Shown here one piece after another: positions 21,392 to 31,364 of a stretch of 64,000 nt of DNA. The stretch is from Sugiyamaella lignohabitans. Its lineage: Eukaryota; Ascomycota; Dipodascomycetes; Dipodascales; Trichomonascaceae. The stretch lies in the NCBI RefSeq assembly GCF_001640025.1, contig NC_031672.1, positions 2,790,001 through 2,854,000 of the forward strand. The letters are read 5' to 3'. A model generated the notes under the pieces. That model saw only the letters and a program-made list of their open reading frames with translations. It was not told the origin of the DNA and made no database searches. The first letter of the stretch is position 1, and each line of letters starts with the position of its first letter. The translations under genes and the position numbers were made by a program.

Positions 21392-22390
21392 TCAGGTGCG
21401 ACGAGCGAGCAGTTGCTTGAGGTTTTTGGCTGGTTTGGCCACACCGCCAGTGTTCTTGCCGCAGATGAAACAGGCTCCCTTTTTGCGCGATTCCTTCAGA
21501 AAGCAGGGTTCACAGAAGTAATGCTCACACTGAGTAACGACAGGGTCCTTATAGTCGTTTTTGCATATAACACACTTGAACGGGATCTCGGCTGCCGACG
21601 AGGTCGACCGAGTGGTCTCAGAGCCTGACGACGAGACAGTAGAGCTAGATTTGATTTTGGTTTTGGTCTCATTTTGTACTTCCTCCCACTCTTTATCCAG
21701 TTTCCATCCAGCTTTATAGTCCTCTCGACTGTGTAAAAATTTACAGGTATCTCCGTACCCGCAGAATCCTGTCTGCTTGTAGTCCTTACAAACGTCTGGC
21801 TGGTAATCTATCATGGTAGTACTTCTGATATTACCTGCTGCTTTCATGGGTCCGAATCGTGCCTTGGATGAGACACCTTCTCGTTTGGTGAGATAAGACG
21901 AGTAGTTCACTTTACCATGGTACACACCGTCAATAGCCGACCCGGTATGATCAGGCCCTAGTTCTTCAGATAATCTACCGTTACTAGTGGTGCCATTATC
22001 AGCTGCTGATTCGTCTGAATAGAGTGCACTCTGTTTGGTGGCCTCATCAGCAGCAGAATTAGAAGCATTCGCATCGTGGCTATGATCATGTTTGACTTGA
22101 CCGATATCTGTCTTATCACTATTGGTGCTAGTAGAAGACGAGGTGAATCCAATCTTGGCTCTTTTCCTGCTCTGTCCCGATACTATTTTCGTTGGCTCGT
22201 TTGTCTGAGACTGTTCTGATTCATCAGATCCGTCTTGAGGATCCAGCAGTGAGTCTGACTTCTGTTCTGCAGCAACAGATGATGCTGAGTCTGATTTATG
22301 TCCATCATCGTCATCTTGATCTATTGTCTTTCTTTTAGTTGCTAGGGACGTAGACTTGGAAATCTTCCTCGCCTTGAATAATGACGGCAT
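21392..22390 (-). CDS. CWC24: Pre-mRNA splicing factor Cwc24 (CCCH zinc finger plus RING)
   Basis: The 332-residue protein has a long polar, Ser/Asp-rich N-terminus (about 1-185). It is followed by YQPDVCKDYKQTGFCGYG with C..CKFLH (a CCCH zinc finger) and a C-terminal RING beginning CVICKNDYKDPVVTQCEHYF and ending ACFICGKNTGG. This order defines Cwc24/RNF113, which joins the spliceosome before catalytic activation and protects the 5' splice site. S. cerevisiae Cwc24 is 259 aa; the excess is in the disordered N-terminus. It is divergent from RPT5 with 495 bp between the starts. Confidence 0.93.
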   Translation of the reverse strand: MPSLFKARKISKSTSLATKRKTIDQDDDDGHKSDSASSVAAEQKSDSLLDPQDGSDESEQSQTNEPTKIVSGQSRKRAKIGFTSSSTSTNSDKTDIGQVKHDHSHDANASNSAADEATKQSALYSDESAADNGTTSNGRLSEELGPDHTGSAIDGVYHGKVNYSSYLTKREGVSSKARFGPMKAAGNIRSTTMIDYQPDVCKDYKQTGFCGYGDTCKFLHSREDYKAGWKLDKEWEEVQNETKTKIKSSSTVSSSGSETTRSTSSAAEIPFKCVICKNDYKDPVVTQCEHYFCEPCFLKESRKKGACFICGKNTGGVAKPAKNLKQLLARRT

Positions 22391-22885
22391 GATTAGTTTT
22401 GTGGATATCTAACTTTTTATTCGGGCTTTGGTACTTGTCTATGCTGATATATTGCTAGAAACTACCATTCAGCTCATGTCCGTCCTTCTGAAAATCCAAA
22501 CTTTGTAATCTCTACCAAACAAACTCTCTGAATTTGAGCAAGTCAGTGGGAATTTAAAGACCCAGTGAGGATATAAGAATACAAGAATGACCCTATATCA
22601 AAAGGATAAACCAATTGCAATATTTGTTAACACCAGAGAAGAAGAAATATATCTGCAGAATATTGATGGACCCTGCTTACTGATTTAAAGCCGCACGAAA
22701 TTTAACAGCTTACTAAATAAGCGTCTCTATATCGAGTATCCACTTACCCTGCCTTCACCACGCCACTAACGAGAGCATTCAATATACATGCAGCTGGATT
22801 ATACTGAGTTGTAGTGATTATTCAATCAAGCAAGGTAGCAGACCGCCATCAAACAAACAGGAATTATTGCAGTACAAACGCAACA
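22391..22885. promoter_or_regulatory. Divergent promoter region CWC24/RPT5
   Basis: 495 bp between head-to-head starts. I looked for the Rpn4 site GGTGGCAAA and did not find it. No repeat present. Confidence 0.45.
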
Positions 22886-24211
22886 ATGGCAACTTTAGAA
22901 GACTTGGATGCACTGGAGAATACCAATCAAGCTACAAATGATGCTACTATGAAAGACGCGCCTCCAGCTGAGGACGATTTGGACGATGAAATCCTTAAAG
23001 CATCGACTCAGGAAATCATCAATCGTCGAAAGCTGCTGGAAAATGATATCCGAGTGATGCGATCCGAGTTCCAAAGATTGACACATGAAAAGAATGCCAT
23101 GACTGATAAGATCAAAGACAACCAGGAAAAAATAGAAAACAACCGACAATTGCCGTACTTGGTGGGTAATATCGTCGAACTATTGGACATGGAAGGCGAG
23201 GCCACTGAAGAGGGAGCCAACGTTGATCTGGATGCTGCTCGAGTGGGTAAATCAGCCGTTGTTAAGACATCAACTAGACAAACAGTATTTTTACCATTGA
23301 TCGGATTAGTCGATCCAGCGACGTTGAAACCGGGTGATCTGATTGGTGTTAACAAGGATTCATACTTAGTATTAGACACGTTACCAGCTGAGTACGATAG
23401 TCGAGTTAAAGCCATGGAAGTCGATGAAAAGCCTACTGAGACATATTCCGATATTGGAGGTTTGGATAAACAGATTGAAGAGTTGGATGAGGCAGTTGTA
23501 TCGCCTATGAAGCAGGCTGATAAGTTTAAAGCGATGGGTATCAAAGCACCAAAGGGAGCTCTTATGTATGGACCTCCTGGTACTGGTAAAACGTTATTAG
23601 CAAGAGCATGTGCTGCACAAACCAATGCCACATTCCTCAAACTGGCAGCTCCTCAACTGGTGCAAATGTTCATTGGAGACGGAGCCAAGCTTGTCAGAGA
23701 TGCATTTGCACTTGCCAAAGAAAAGGCACCGACCATCATTTTCATCGACGAATTGGATGCCATTGGAACCAAGAGATTCGACTCGGACAAATCTGGAGAT
23801 CGTGAAGTACAAAGAACCATGTTGGAACTGCTTAACCAGCTCGACGGTTTCGGCAGTGACGACCGAGTCAAGGTGCTTGCTGCCACCAACCGAGTCGATG
23901 TCCTTGACCCGGCTCTTCTTCGTAGTGGTCGTCTCGACAGGAAAATCGAGTTCCCACTGCCCAATGAAGAATCTCGTGTTGGCATTCTACAGATCCACTC
24001 GCGTCAAATGACAGTCGACGACTCGATCAACTGGCAAGAACTGGCCCGTAGTACCGACGAGTTTAACGGAGCACAACTAAAAGCCGTGACCGTCGAGGCC
24101 GGTATGACAGCCCTCCGAGCCGGCAAGTCCCGCATCACCCACGAAGACTTCGTCGAGGCCATCAGCGAGGTCCAGGCCCGCAAGTCTAAATCGGTCTCCT
24201 TCTACGCTTAG
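22886..24211 (+). CDS. RPT5: 26S proteasome regulatory ATPase subunit 6A
   Basis: The 441-residue product has a coiled coil (about 30-90), an OB domain and an AAA+ module. Walker A GPPGTGKT is at 229-236, Walker [10 protein letters not shown] follows, and [19 protein letters not shown] is the SRH/arginine-finger region. The C-terminus ends SFYA as in yeast Rpt5, a tail that docks into the 20S alpha ring. The ATPase unfolds substrates in the proteasome base. I chose the ATG at 22886 ([10 protein letters not shown]), giving a length close to yeast (434 aa); the frame is open for 24 codons upstream to another ATG, but those residues do not resemble the family. Confidence 0.96.
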   Translation: MATLEDLDALENTNQATNDATMKDAPPAEDDLDDEILKASTQEIINRRKLLENDIRVMRSEFQRLTHEKNAMTDKIKDNQEKIENNRQLPYLVGNIVELLDMEGEATEEGANVDLDAARVGKSAVVKTSTRQTVFLPLIGLVDPATLKPGDLIGVNKDSYLVLDTLPAEYDSRVKAMEVDEKPTETYSDIGGLDKQIEELDEAVVSPMKQADKFKAMGIKAPKGALMYGPPGTGKTLLARACAAQTNATFLKLAAPQLVQMFIGDGAKLVRDAFALAKEKAPTIIFIDELDAIGTKRFDSDKSGDREVQRTMLELLNQLDGFGSDDRVKVLAATNRVDVLDPALLRSGRLDRKIEFPLPNEESRVGILQIHSRQMTVDDSINWQELARSTDEFNGAQLKAVTVEAGMTALRAGKSRITHEDFVEAISEVQARKSKSVSFYA

Positions 24212-24245
24212 ATCCTAATACATTCACAATACATACTTGCCACGC

Positions 24246-24383
24246 TGCCTCCGGCGGCTGGGGCGCTGCCCCAGACCCCGTAGCTCCTGCTTCGCAGGAG
24301 TTTGCGACGACCGTGGACGTGACGACTCGAGCGGAGCGAGAGGAGCCGGGGGGTCTGGGGCGCAGCCCCAGCCGCCGGAGGCA
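24246..24383. repeat. GC-rich element, complete copy between convergent genes
   Basis: 138 bp. The left arm is of the short type (core loop GCT, inner hairpin CTCCTGC-TTC-GCAGGAG); the right arm is of the long type (loop TGC, apex GCGGAGC). It fills most of the 225 bp between the RPT5 and PRP17 stop codons, so both genes may transcribe it. Confidence 0.93.
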
Positions 24384-24436
24384 TGTCCCGAACAGCAAAA
24401 TAATAAATAGATACAGTATAAAAGAGACCCGGTGAG

Positions 24437-26248
24437 CTAGTCCCAGTAATGGATGGGCGAGTCGAGGCCGGCAGTGGCCACTTTGCTCGTTTCCTGGGGA
24501 TGGGCCGAGATGCATGTCACGAGCGAGTTGTGGACTTTGAGTTTGCGACGGACGGCCGTGGTTTTCCAGTCCCAGAAGAATGCGAAACCTTCGCTGTCGC
24601 CGCTCATGAGATATCGGCCGTCGGGCGAGAAACTGACCTCGGTCGCGAACCCGGGGTTGTTGTATCCAGTGAACTCTTTTTTACGGTTGGCTTTGAACCG
24701 GTCAGTGGCGCCAAACACGAGAATGCGGTTGTCCATGCTTTGAGCAGCAACATGTTTTCCACTTGGATGCAACTTCACAGACGGCATCGAGTGTTGGAGA
24801 GGGTCGGAGATGAATTTGATGGGCACATTGACTCCCCAGTCCCATACTCGGATCGACTTGTCGTCAGACGTGGTCATGAACCGGTGGTTATCGTCGACAA
24901 ATGTAATTGTGTTGACTGCTTCTAAATGATGGTCGTACTCTTGTACAATTTCTTGTGTTCGAATGTCAAACTGGAGAATCTTTTTATTGGCCATGGCAGC
25001 CACAAACTCGTGGCTGTGTTCAGGTCTTGGGTTGAATCGTATACTATTGGCTACACTGTTGCCACGGCCAAACCTGGATATACATGTACCAGTCTCAGTG
25101 TCCCATAATTTAATCGTTCTGTCGTATGAGCAACTTAAGAATTGCGTTCCATCTGGACTGAAATCAATGTCCTTTACTGCCTTTGCATGTCCGCTGTATG
25201 ATCTTAGAAGCTCTCGGTCATGATAAACGTCCCAAAGACGAATTTTACTGTCGTTTCCTGCTGATAATAGGAGGTGTCCACTTTGTGGAAAGAACCGTAG
25301 TCCAGTGACTCCTCCAGCATGTCCTCTCCATGTGTGTATTTTCTTCTTGGGAATGAACCATTCCTCTTGTCCTGGTTCTTTTCGAAGATTGATATCAAGA
25401 TCCTGAGGCACAAACATATATGTTCTACCGAGATAATCTCTCTCAGTCGATCCGTGGAACTGTGTCGTCTCTCCTGTTTCACTTGTACTTGTACTTGTAG
25501 CAGTTGTAGGTTCTGAGGGTGATACAGTATCTTTAGCTTCTGCTGTTTCGCTATCTTCAACAGCCTTATCATTTGTTTTAGTAGCAGCAGCAGCATCTTC
25601 TTCTTCGTCTTCTTCGTCGACTTCATCTTCATACTCATCTGACGAGGTACTCTCTTCTTTGAACTTGGCCCATGGTCCCTTGTACGAGTCATCACCATCG
25701 AGAACACTTGGGTCTCCCTTGGATCTTTTGCTTCGTACTTGTTTCTGTTGAGCTTTATCTGGTCGAAACATCGAAGCATCTCTGCCTAAATTCACACGGG
25801 CTTTCTCCAGATCTCCTATCAGCGAGGCTCCAGAAACACCATTATCGTCGATACTAGGGTCATAAGCATAACCGAGGTTTTGAAAAGTTCGATGTTGAAC
25901 TTTGAACGTGGCTTCATTAAATGCTTGTTCTTCAGCATGGCCAGTGAGAATATTCCGTCGTTTCTTGGTCGGTCTGCTCGACTGTTCTACGTCGTACCGC
26001 TGATTTGGCTGATACAAGACATTTTTCTCGTTCCTCAGCTGTTCAAGCTGGTGATTCGTCGTATGCAGCGTCAGACTCGTATTATCAACGCTGGGTTTTA
26101 TAACTGAGGACAACTCCGTACTGGATTTATGAACAGCTGGAGCAGCATTCATGGATTTTGGTACCAGAGACGATGGCTGATTGGGTCCATTGTGAACGGC
26201 GTTTTCGTCGTCGTCACTCGAGTCTCCACCATATGCGACAAGAGCCAT
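24437..26248 (-). CDS. PRP17: Pre-mRNA-processing factor 17, WD40 splicing factor
   Basis: The 603-residue protein has an acidic, low-complexity N-terminal half and a C-terminal WD40 propeller (about 320-603) starting after the conserved YLGRTYMFVPQDL and IPKKKIHTWRGHAGGV. Repeats include LSAGNDSKIRLWDVY, LSCSYDRTIKLWDTE and MTTSDDKSIRVWDW. Prp17/Cdc40 acts in the second catalytic step of splicing. I start at 26248 (MALVAYGGDSSDD), as in homologs; the frame stays open to an ATG at 26302, but that 18-residue extension is unlike the family. It is divergent from BCP1 and convergent with RPT5. Confidence 0.94.
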   Translation of the reverse strand: MALVAYGGDSSDDDENAVHNGPNQPSSLVPKSMNAAPAVHKSSTELSSVIKPSVDNTSLTLHTTNHQLEQLRNEKNVLYQPNQRYDVEQSSRPTKKRRNILTGHAEEQAFNEATFKVQHRTFQNLGYAYDPSIDDNGVSGASLIGDLEKARVNLGRDASMFRPDKAQQKQVRSKRSKGDPSVLDGDDSYKGPWAKFKEESTSSDEYEDEVDEEDEEEDAAAATKTNDKAVEDSETAEAKDTVSPSEPTTATSTSTSETGETTQFHGSTERDYLGRTYMFVPQDLDINLRKEPGQEEWFIPKKKIHTWRGHAGGVTGLRFFPQSGHLLLSAGNDSKIRLWDVYHDRELLRSYSGHAKAVKDIDFSPDGTQFLSCSYDRTIKLWDTETGTCISRFGRGNSVANSIRFNPRPEHSHEFVAAMANKKILQFDIRTQEIVQEYDHHLEAVNTITFVDDNHRFMTTSDDKSIRVWDWGVNVPIKFISDPLQHSMPSVKLHPSGKHVAAQSMDNRILVFGATDRFKANRKKEFTGYNNPGFATEVSFSPDGRYLMSGDSEGFAFFWDWKTTAVRRKLKVHNSLVTCISAHPQETSKVATAGLDSPIHYWD

Positions 26249-26721
26249 TTCTGTACAGATCTGTTTCCAGTGCTTTTCGAATAACACGCACTTTGTTCTC
26301 ACAGTTTGAACCTGACGATGGCAATAGTCGTGGAGTAAGTCGAGAAGCGATGGGCTGGTGGAACAGGTTTTAAGCGGCTGACCCCTGAGTTCTCATTCAC
26401 CTATTATCGCTTTATCGGGGTACACAAACTTTTAAGCTGTCATAGGCATCCCAAAACGTGAGCTTTGTTTTCCTTCTCTCGCTAAATTCATTTTCAGCTG
26501 GAAAATATAATCGATGAGACGCTTTCTTCAGCGATAGGAGGTCCGTAAGACAAAATTTGATGGGGTAAATGATTCGATCGACATGCTACTAACGAGCTTA
26601 CCAAACTGATGTCCCTGCAGAAGATAACAGCGAACGGCTGAAAAATATTTCAAAAGATAACGAAGCTGGAGCTGATGTTGAGAGAGAGATCTCATTGAAC
26701 CCCTTCAACAACTGAACGAAC
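26249..26721. promoter_or_regulatory. Divergent promoter region PRP17/BCP1
   Basis: 473 bp between two head-to-head starts, without repeats or other genes. No clear TATA box noted. Confidence 0.4.
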
Positions 26722-27839
26722 ATGTCTGGAGCTGGTATTAAAAGAAAGCAAGACGGTCTGTCTGCGGAAGTGGCAGATAAAAATGACCAATCAAATAGTT
26801 CCATTGGCACACCCGAGAAGAAACCAGACAACAATGTCAAGAATGACCAAGAAGATGAGGACGAAGATGACGACGAGGAAGAGGAAATCGTCAACGTCGA
26901 TTTCGACTATTTCGATATTAAAGAGATCGATTTCCATGCCACGAAGAACCTACTTCGTCAACTGCTGGATGCTGACGCCGTAGAGTTCGATCTGTCGGCC
27001 CTGGCAGACCTCATCATCACCCAGAGCTCTCTGGGATCCACAATCAAAACCGACGGTGTCGACAGCGATCCATTCGCGATCCTGACAGTCCTAAACCTCA
27101 ACCAACACAAAGACAAGCCCGTAATCAAAGCACTCGCCGACTATTTCATCCAGAAAACGGCCAACTCGGCCGAGTTCAACCGCAAACTGCGCCAACTCTT
27201 CTCGACCTCATCAACATCCTCCGTGGGTCTCATCATCCAAGAAAGACTCATCAACATGCCCACCGAGGTCGTGCCACCCATGTACAAAATGCTCGCAGAC
27301 GAGCTCGAAGAAGCCGTCAAACAGGTACGTCAACCGCACATGCCTCCGGCGGCTGGGGCTGCGCCCCAGACCCCGCTGCTCCTCTCGCTGCGCTCGAGTC
27401 GTTGCGTCTACGGTCCCAGCAATCTCCTGCGAAGCAGGAGCAACGGGGTCTGGGGCGGAGCCCCAGCCGCCGGAGGCAATGACCCCCTTCAGAACTAACA
27501 TCGCCTCAGAAAGAGCCATTCGAGTTTGATTATTTCCTGATTCTGTCGAAATCTTTTACTGAAGAGGAGTCGAAACTGGACCAGGAAGACAGCCGTCCCA
27601 GTAAGAAACGGTTCCAGAACAAGAAACAGGTGTACTATTTCCACCCGGAAGACGAGACTATTCACAAGCATGCAGTTCACAAGATCAGTTATCCGTTCTC
27701 CAGACAGTCACAGGAATCCGACTCCAAACGGGCATTCCAGGACTACGGGATCCATCCGCAGGGCCACCTGATCCTTCTCAAGAAAGAAGAACTGCTACCA
27801 GTCATTCACGACCTCGAACAGGCGTTTCCTCCTTTTTAA
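26722..27839 (+). CDS. BCP1: Bcp1/BCCIP-family nuclear protein, intron carrying a GC-rich element
   Basis: Two exons (26722-27324 and 27510-27839) encode 310 residues. The 185-bp intron has donor GTACGT, branch AACTAACAT and acceptor CTCAG, and both exons keep phase 0. The protein starts with an acidic stretch (EDEDEDDDEEEE) followed by VNVDFDYFDIKEIDFHATKN, the BCCIP signature. The second exon supplies the conserved FEFDYFLILSKSF and QVYYFHPEDE. Yeast Bcp1 (283 aa) chaperones ribosomal protein uL14 and exports Mss4, a PIP kinase. Unspliced, the frame runs through the repeat and stops, giving a 258-residue read-through protein with a PPAAGAAPQTP tail that is likely spurious. Confidence 0.93.
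27341..27478. repeat. GC-rich element, complete copy inside the BCP1 intron
   Basis: 138 bp, long-type arm first (loop TGC), spacer, then inverted short-type arm (loop TCC). It leaves only 16 bp to the donor and 31 bp to the acceptor, so the intron is almost wholly the element. Confidence 0.95.
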
Positions 27840-28561
27840 TTCAGCTGCATTTTTGTTTAAAATTCGGTGGGGTCTGGCTGCCTCCGGCGGCTGGGGCTGC
27901 GCCCCAGACCCCGCGGCTCCTCTTGCTCCGCTCGAGTCGTTTAACGTCGGGATCCCAGCAATAACTGCTGCGAAGCAGGAGCCACGGGGTCTGGGGCAGA
28001 GCCCCAGCCGCCGGAGGCAGTCAGGGGTAATCAAGTCGATCGGCAAGGGTCGCGGCGATGCGGGGTGTTGTCAAGCCGTATGGTGGGGTGGTTGTCGGCT
28101 CGGTTAAATCTGCAGCAGCTGCTGCTGCCCGTGATTTTCAGATGCTCGTCTTCTGCTCTACAGATTTTGTCACCTCTCTCTGGCTCAAGAGATAGAACGC
28201 TATTAAAACACTATTTATTCGCCAGGCTCTTGTTTTGGTTTTGTTTGGTACGTTTACAGGTCTGAAAGAACAAATTATTTTGTATTCGAGACTGGCATAA
28301 ACTGCCGGATATTTCCATAGCAATTGCAGTGGATTATATTATTTTGCATTTGATTCGACATCCGGTTCCCAGTTCACGGGTCGTTGATTCTCGGTGAATT
28401 GCTTGTGATACGGTTGAGAACAGTTTCTTGTATTTTAGGTGACATTTAGGAATTCCATTTGTTGCTCGCTGATTAGTTTCTTTATCGGAATTGATTTGGT
28501 TGTTGTTATTTATTTAGGACTATCGGTTGAAGTATAGCTTGGGTTTCTGTTGTTACACCAT
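27840..28561. other. Intergenic region BCP1 to Pex30-like gene
   Basis: 722 bp holding one complete GC-rich element and then T-rich promoter or leader sequence. No gene seen. Confidence 0.5.
27879..28019. repeat. GC-rich element, complete copy in the BCP1 3' UTR
   Basis: 141 bp, starting 39 bp after the BCP1 stop. Core loops TGC (left) and TCT (right). The spacer ends CCCAGCAATA, akin to the intronic copy 400 bp upstream. Confidence 0.94.
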
Positions 28562-29944
28562 ATGGCTGCAATTGAATCAAATTTCGTCATGTCGTCATCT
28601 TCTACGACAGCTGATTCGACTACACCAAGCTCGAATACCGAGGCTTCAAGCTCGGGTTTGGCATCATCTTCTCAAAAAAATGCTTCTGGTACAGGTGCGG
28701 CCGTTCCAACTTACGCCACCTTCACTCCTCCTCGCTCCAGTCTGCCACAACACACATCTCCTCTATTATCTTCTACACCTCCATCAGTAACTAAAGCGCT
28801 AAGTCAGGCATACCCGTTAATATTGGCGGTGGACCGGTTTTTGTCGTTGCTCACTTGGACTGGCGACGATGCATATCAATCGTTTTTATTAGTAGCAGCA
28901 TGGAGTGGACTAGTTTTGTATTTCGAGTTCATTGTTCGCTATTTAGGACATATGATATTAGTGGGTTTGATAGCTACCTACACGTGGGTGAATAAGGAGG
29001 TTGAGAAACAACAGGCCGAGCATCCTACACTAGATTCCATCATTCATAGTCTGAACACTGCAGTGACTCGTCTGGACTTGTTTCTTTTACCAGTTACATC
29101 TCTTCGCTTGTCACCTCATGATGTGAGTAGACTTGTGTTTACTACTCTTTTTATGACACCTATTTATGTGACTCTCACTCTGTTTATCGTCACTCCAAGA
29201 ACAGTGTTACTGCTATTGGGGATTTTTGTACTCACATATCATTCAGTGTGGGCCAGAGTCACCCGTTCTATTTTGTGGAGATGGAGATTGGTACATGTCC
29301 TTTCATTTTATGTGACTGGTATAGATTTTAACGGGGTTTCCAAACCTTATGGATCAGAAGCTCAATTTGCAATGGCCAGTGACAAAGCCAAATCGGCTTC
29401 TTCTACTGCTCCAAACAAACCCGTTCGGTTTACTTATGTTCTTTATGAGAATCAACGTAGATGGCTTGGAATTGGCTGGACTTCTAACCTCCTTGGCTAT
29501 GAGCGAGCTGCCTGGTCTGATGAGTTTCTTAATGAATCGCCTCCTCCCAGTTCTTTCAAGCTTCCTGAAGCTGATGGTTCGGGCATGACCTGGCGCTGGG
29601 TAGATAAGACTTGGCGTTTGGACCTCACCAATGACGGTGCTCTTGTCGTAAATGGAGGAAAGACGTCTAAAGTTGACCCTGGTCCAAACGAAGGGTATAT
29701 TTACTACGACAATGTCTGGAAGAAGCCAACTGCTGAAGACTCGTACTCTAAATACACGAGACGTCGTAGATGGATCCGTACTGCAGAGCTTATTGCTCCT
29801 GGAAATACTATCCACACTGATGATAGTTTAGGAACCAGTCCTGGTGATGCCAGTACGGAGGATAGCTCAACGACCACAGACTCAACTGATGAGCCTTCGT
29901 CGACCGTCAAGCAACGAAAAAGTATTCGCTTCGAGGATAACTAA
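28562..29944 (+). CDS. Peroxisome/ER membrane protein of the Pex30-Pex32/Pex23 family (dysferlin domain)
   Basis: The 460-residue product has a Ser/Thr-rich N-terminus. A reticulon-like membrane region follows (about 80-250) with hydrophobic stretches such as FLLVAAWSGLVLYFEFIV, MILVGLIATYTWV and TVLLLLGIFVLTYHSVWA. A dysferlin-type domain (about 275-420) then shows FTYVLYENQRRWLGIGW, the paired MTWRWVDKTWRLDL and YIYYDNVWKKP, with TRRRRWIRTAELI closing it. Such proteins shape ER subdomains where peroxisomes and lipid droplets bud. It cannot be assigned to one paralog. The start chosen is the first ATG in frame; another at 28589 is possible. Confidence 0.85.
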   Translation: MAAIESNFVMSSSSTTADSTTPSSNTEASSSGLASSSQKNASGTGAAVPTYATFTPPRSSLPQHTSPLLSSTPPSVTKALSQAYPLILAVDRFLSLLTWTGDDAYQSFLLVAAWSGLVLYFEFIVRYLGHMILVGLIATYTWVNKEVEKQQAEHPTLDSIIHSLNTAVTRLDLFLLPVTSLRLSPHDVSRLVFTTLFMTPIYVTLTLFIVTPRTVLLLLGIFVLTYHSVWARVTRSILWRWRLVHVLSFYVTGIDFNGVSKPYGSEAQFAMASDKAKSASSTAPNKPVRFTYVLYENQRRWLGIGWTSNLLGYERAAWSDEFLNESPPPSSFKLPEADGSGMTWRWVDKTWRLDLTNDGALVVNGGKTSKVDPGPNEGYIYYDNVWKKPTAEDSYSKYTRRRRWIRTAELIAPGNTIHTDDSLGTSPGDASTEDSSTTTDSTDEPSSTVKQRKSIRFEDN

Positions 29945-31303
29945 TATAATTTAATATAAAACAGTTTCCAAATTTTATTTCTATACGTTTGATTAGTTGA
30001 CATCGAGCGAATGACCCGACAAAAACTATATTATATCTAACTGACATAGCAGATGCTTATCATAAGACTTGAGCCGAGGGCAAAGTAAGGGTACATTGAG
30101 TGGTTTCATTGCCTGATATCGGGATTTGGATAAGAACGTTTCGTCTGCAAATGATATAAACCAAGCTAGCATGCCAGGATACGTCTAGCAGATAGCAGTC
30201 AGTTGAATATCATATAGTTGTGTAGTGTGTTCAATGACATATGTACTTTCATGGTGTATAGCGGTCTATGATATAAGCATATTCTAGTTGTGAAAGGCGG
30301 ACGAATCATATCAACGTGATGAATAACGGAATGCACAGATGCCCAGTCAAGACTCGCAAAACAGAGTGCGAATGATATTATATAGGATCCCGTGATTGTT
30401 TCTGAGTGATAGGATTACCCGAGACCCAGATATCTAGATATTAAGTGTACTGTCTTGGAGAAAATAACAGCCTCAATCACCCATGAGAGCCAGAACTCTG
30501 TAGTTCATGGACGTAGTACAGAGACCAGAATACACAGGAGCATCTAACTGACGGCTCTAAGCAGCTAAAGCTGTTTCGAAAGTCATGTAGGGCTTCAATG
30601 AGTACTAGCTTCTATGAGATCAATAATGTGTGGTTGTAATAGAAGGGCTTCAATTGAGCATTACCTGAATAATCAACACCAACGGTACACTACCTGCTGA
30701 TAAATCATGGGCCATAAGTTTGCATTAGGTTGTCATTCAATCAATGGTGCTATTCCAACGACACAGGCTTGTGACAATCATATCTCAGACTAACTGGCCC
30801 TGAGGGCGTATCATCTTGAGCCATATATTCCTACTATCAGATCAGACAAATGAACTCGCAAAGATTGGATCAGCTTTTCTTAGAGGAACATGGATCAAGA
30901 CATATCATTTCCAATTAGAGAACATAAGGAATATTTGACCATGCCATCTCTGCAATTCCCTGGATAATGTATTATATTAAATTAAGAATTTCATAACACT
31001 ATGGCCAATTTTTCTCAAACTCCGCGACTGAGGGACCATCCTAGTCAAGGAGCTGAAATGCCCAGCTATAATGTAGATCAAATGACTTGCTGATGAACTC
31101 CTCAAAAATCATCGCCGTCTTGACTGTGCAAAAACAATCCAACGCAGGAACAAATAATCCAATAATTCCCCTAGAGCGATGGCTATATCAGTCAGCAGTC
31201 AGTAGAAAGACCATCAAACCTAGGAGCCAAACAGCTCACAAATGTTTTGTGTGAAATAAATACTCTAGGCTCTTCAAAGCAGTAGGACCGTCAGGCCGAC
31301 GCC

Positions 31304-31364
31304 CGACTCGAGCGAAGCGAGAGGAGCCGGGGGGTCTGGGGCGCAGCCCCAGCCGCCGGAGGCA
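31304..31364 (-). repeat. GC-rich element, solo arm in gene desert 1
   Basis: Complete minus arm, core loop TGC, far from any gene (over 1.3 kb), the only one in the desert. Confidence 0.9.

Noticed and set aside
26249..26302. 18-codon N-terminal extension of PRP17
   Set aside because: The family start MALVAYGGDSSD is at 26248; the extension is unlike homologs.
27325..27498. BCP1 read as a 258-residue protein running into the repeat
   Set aside because: Donor, branch and acceptor sites fit, and the second exon restores conserved BCCIP sequence in phase.
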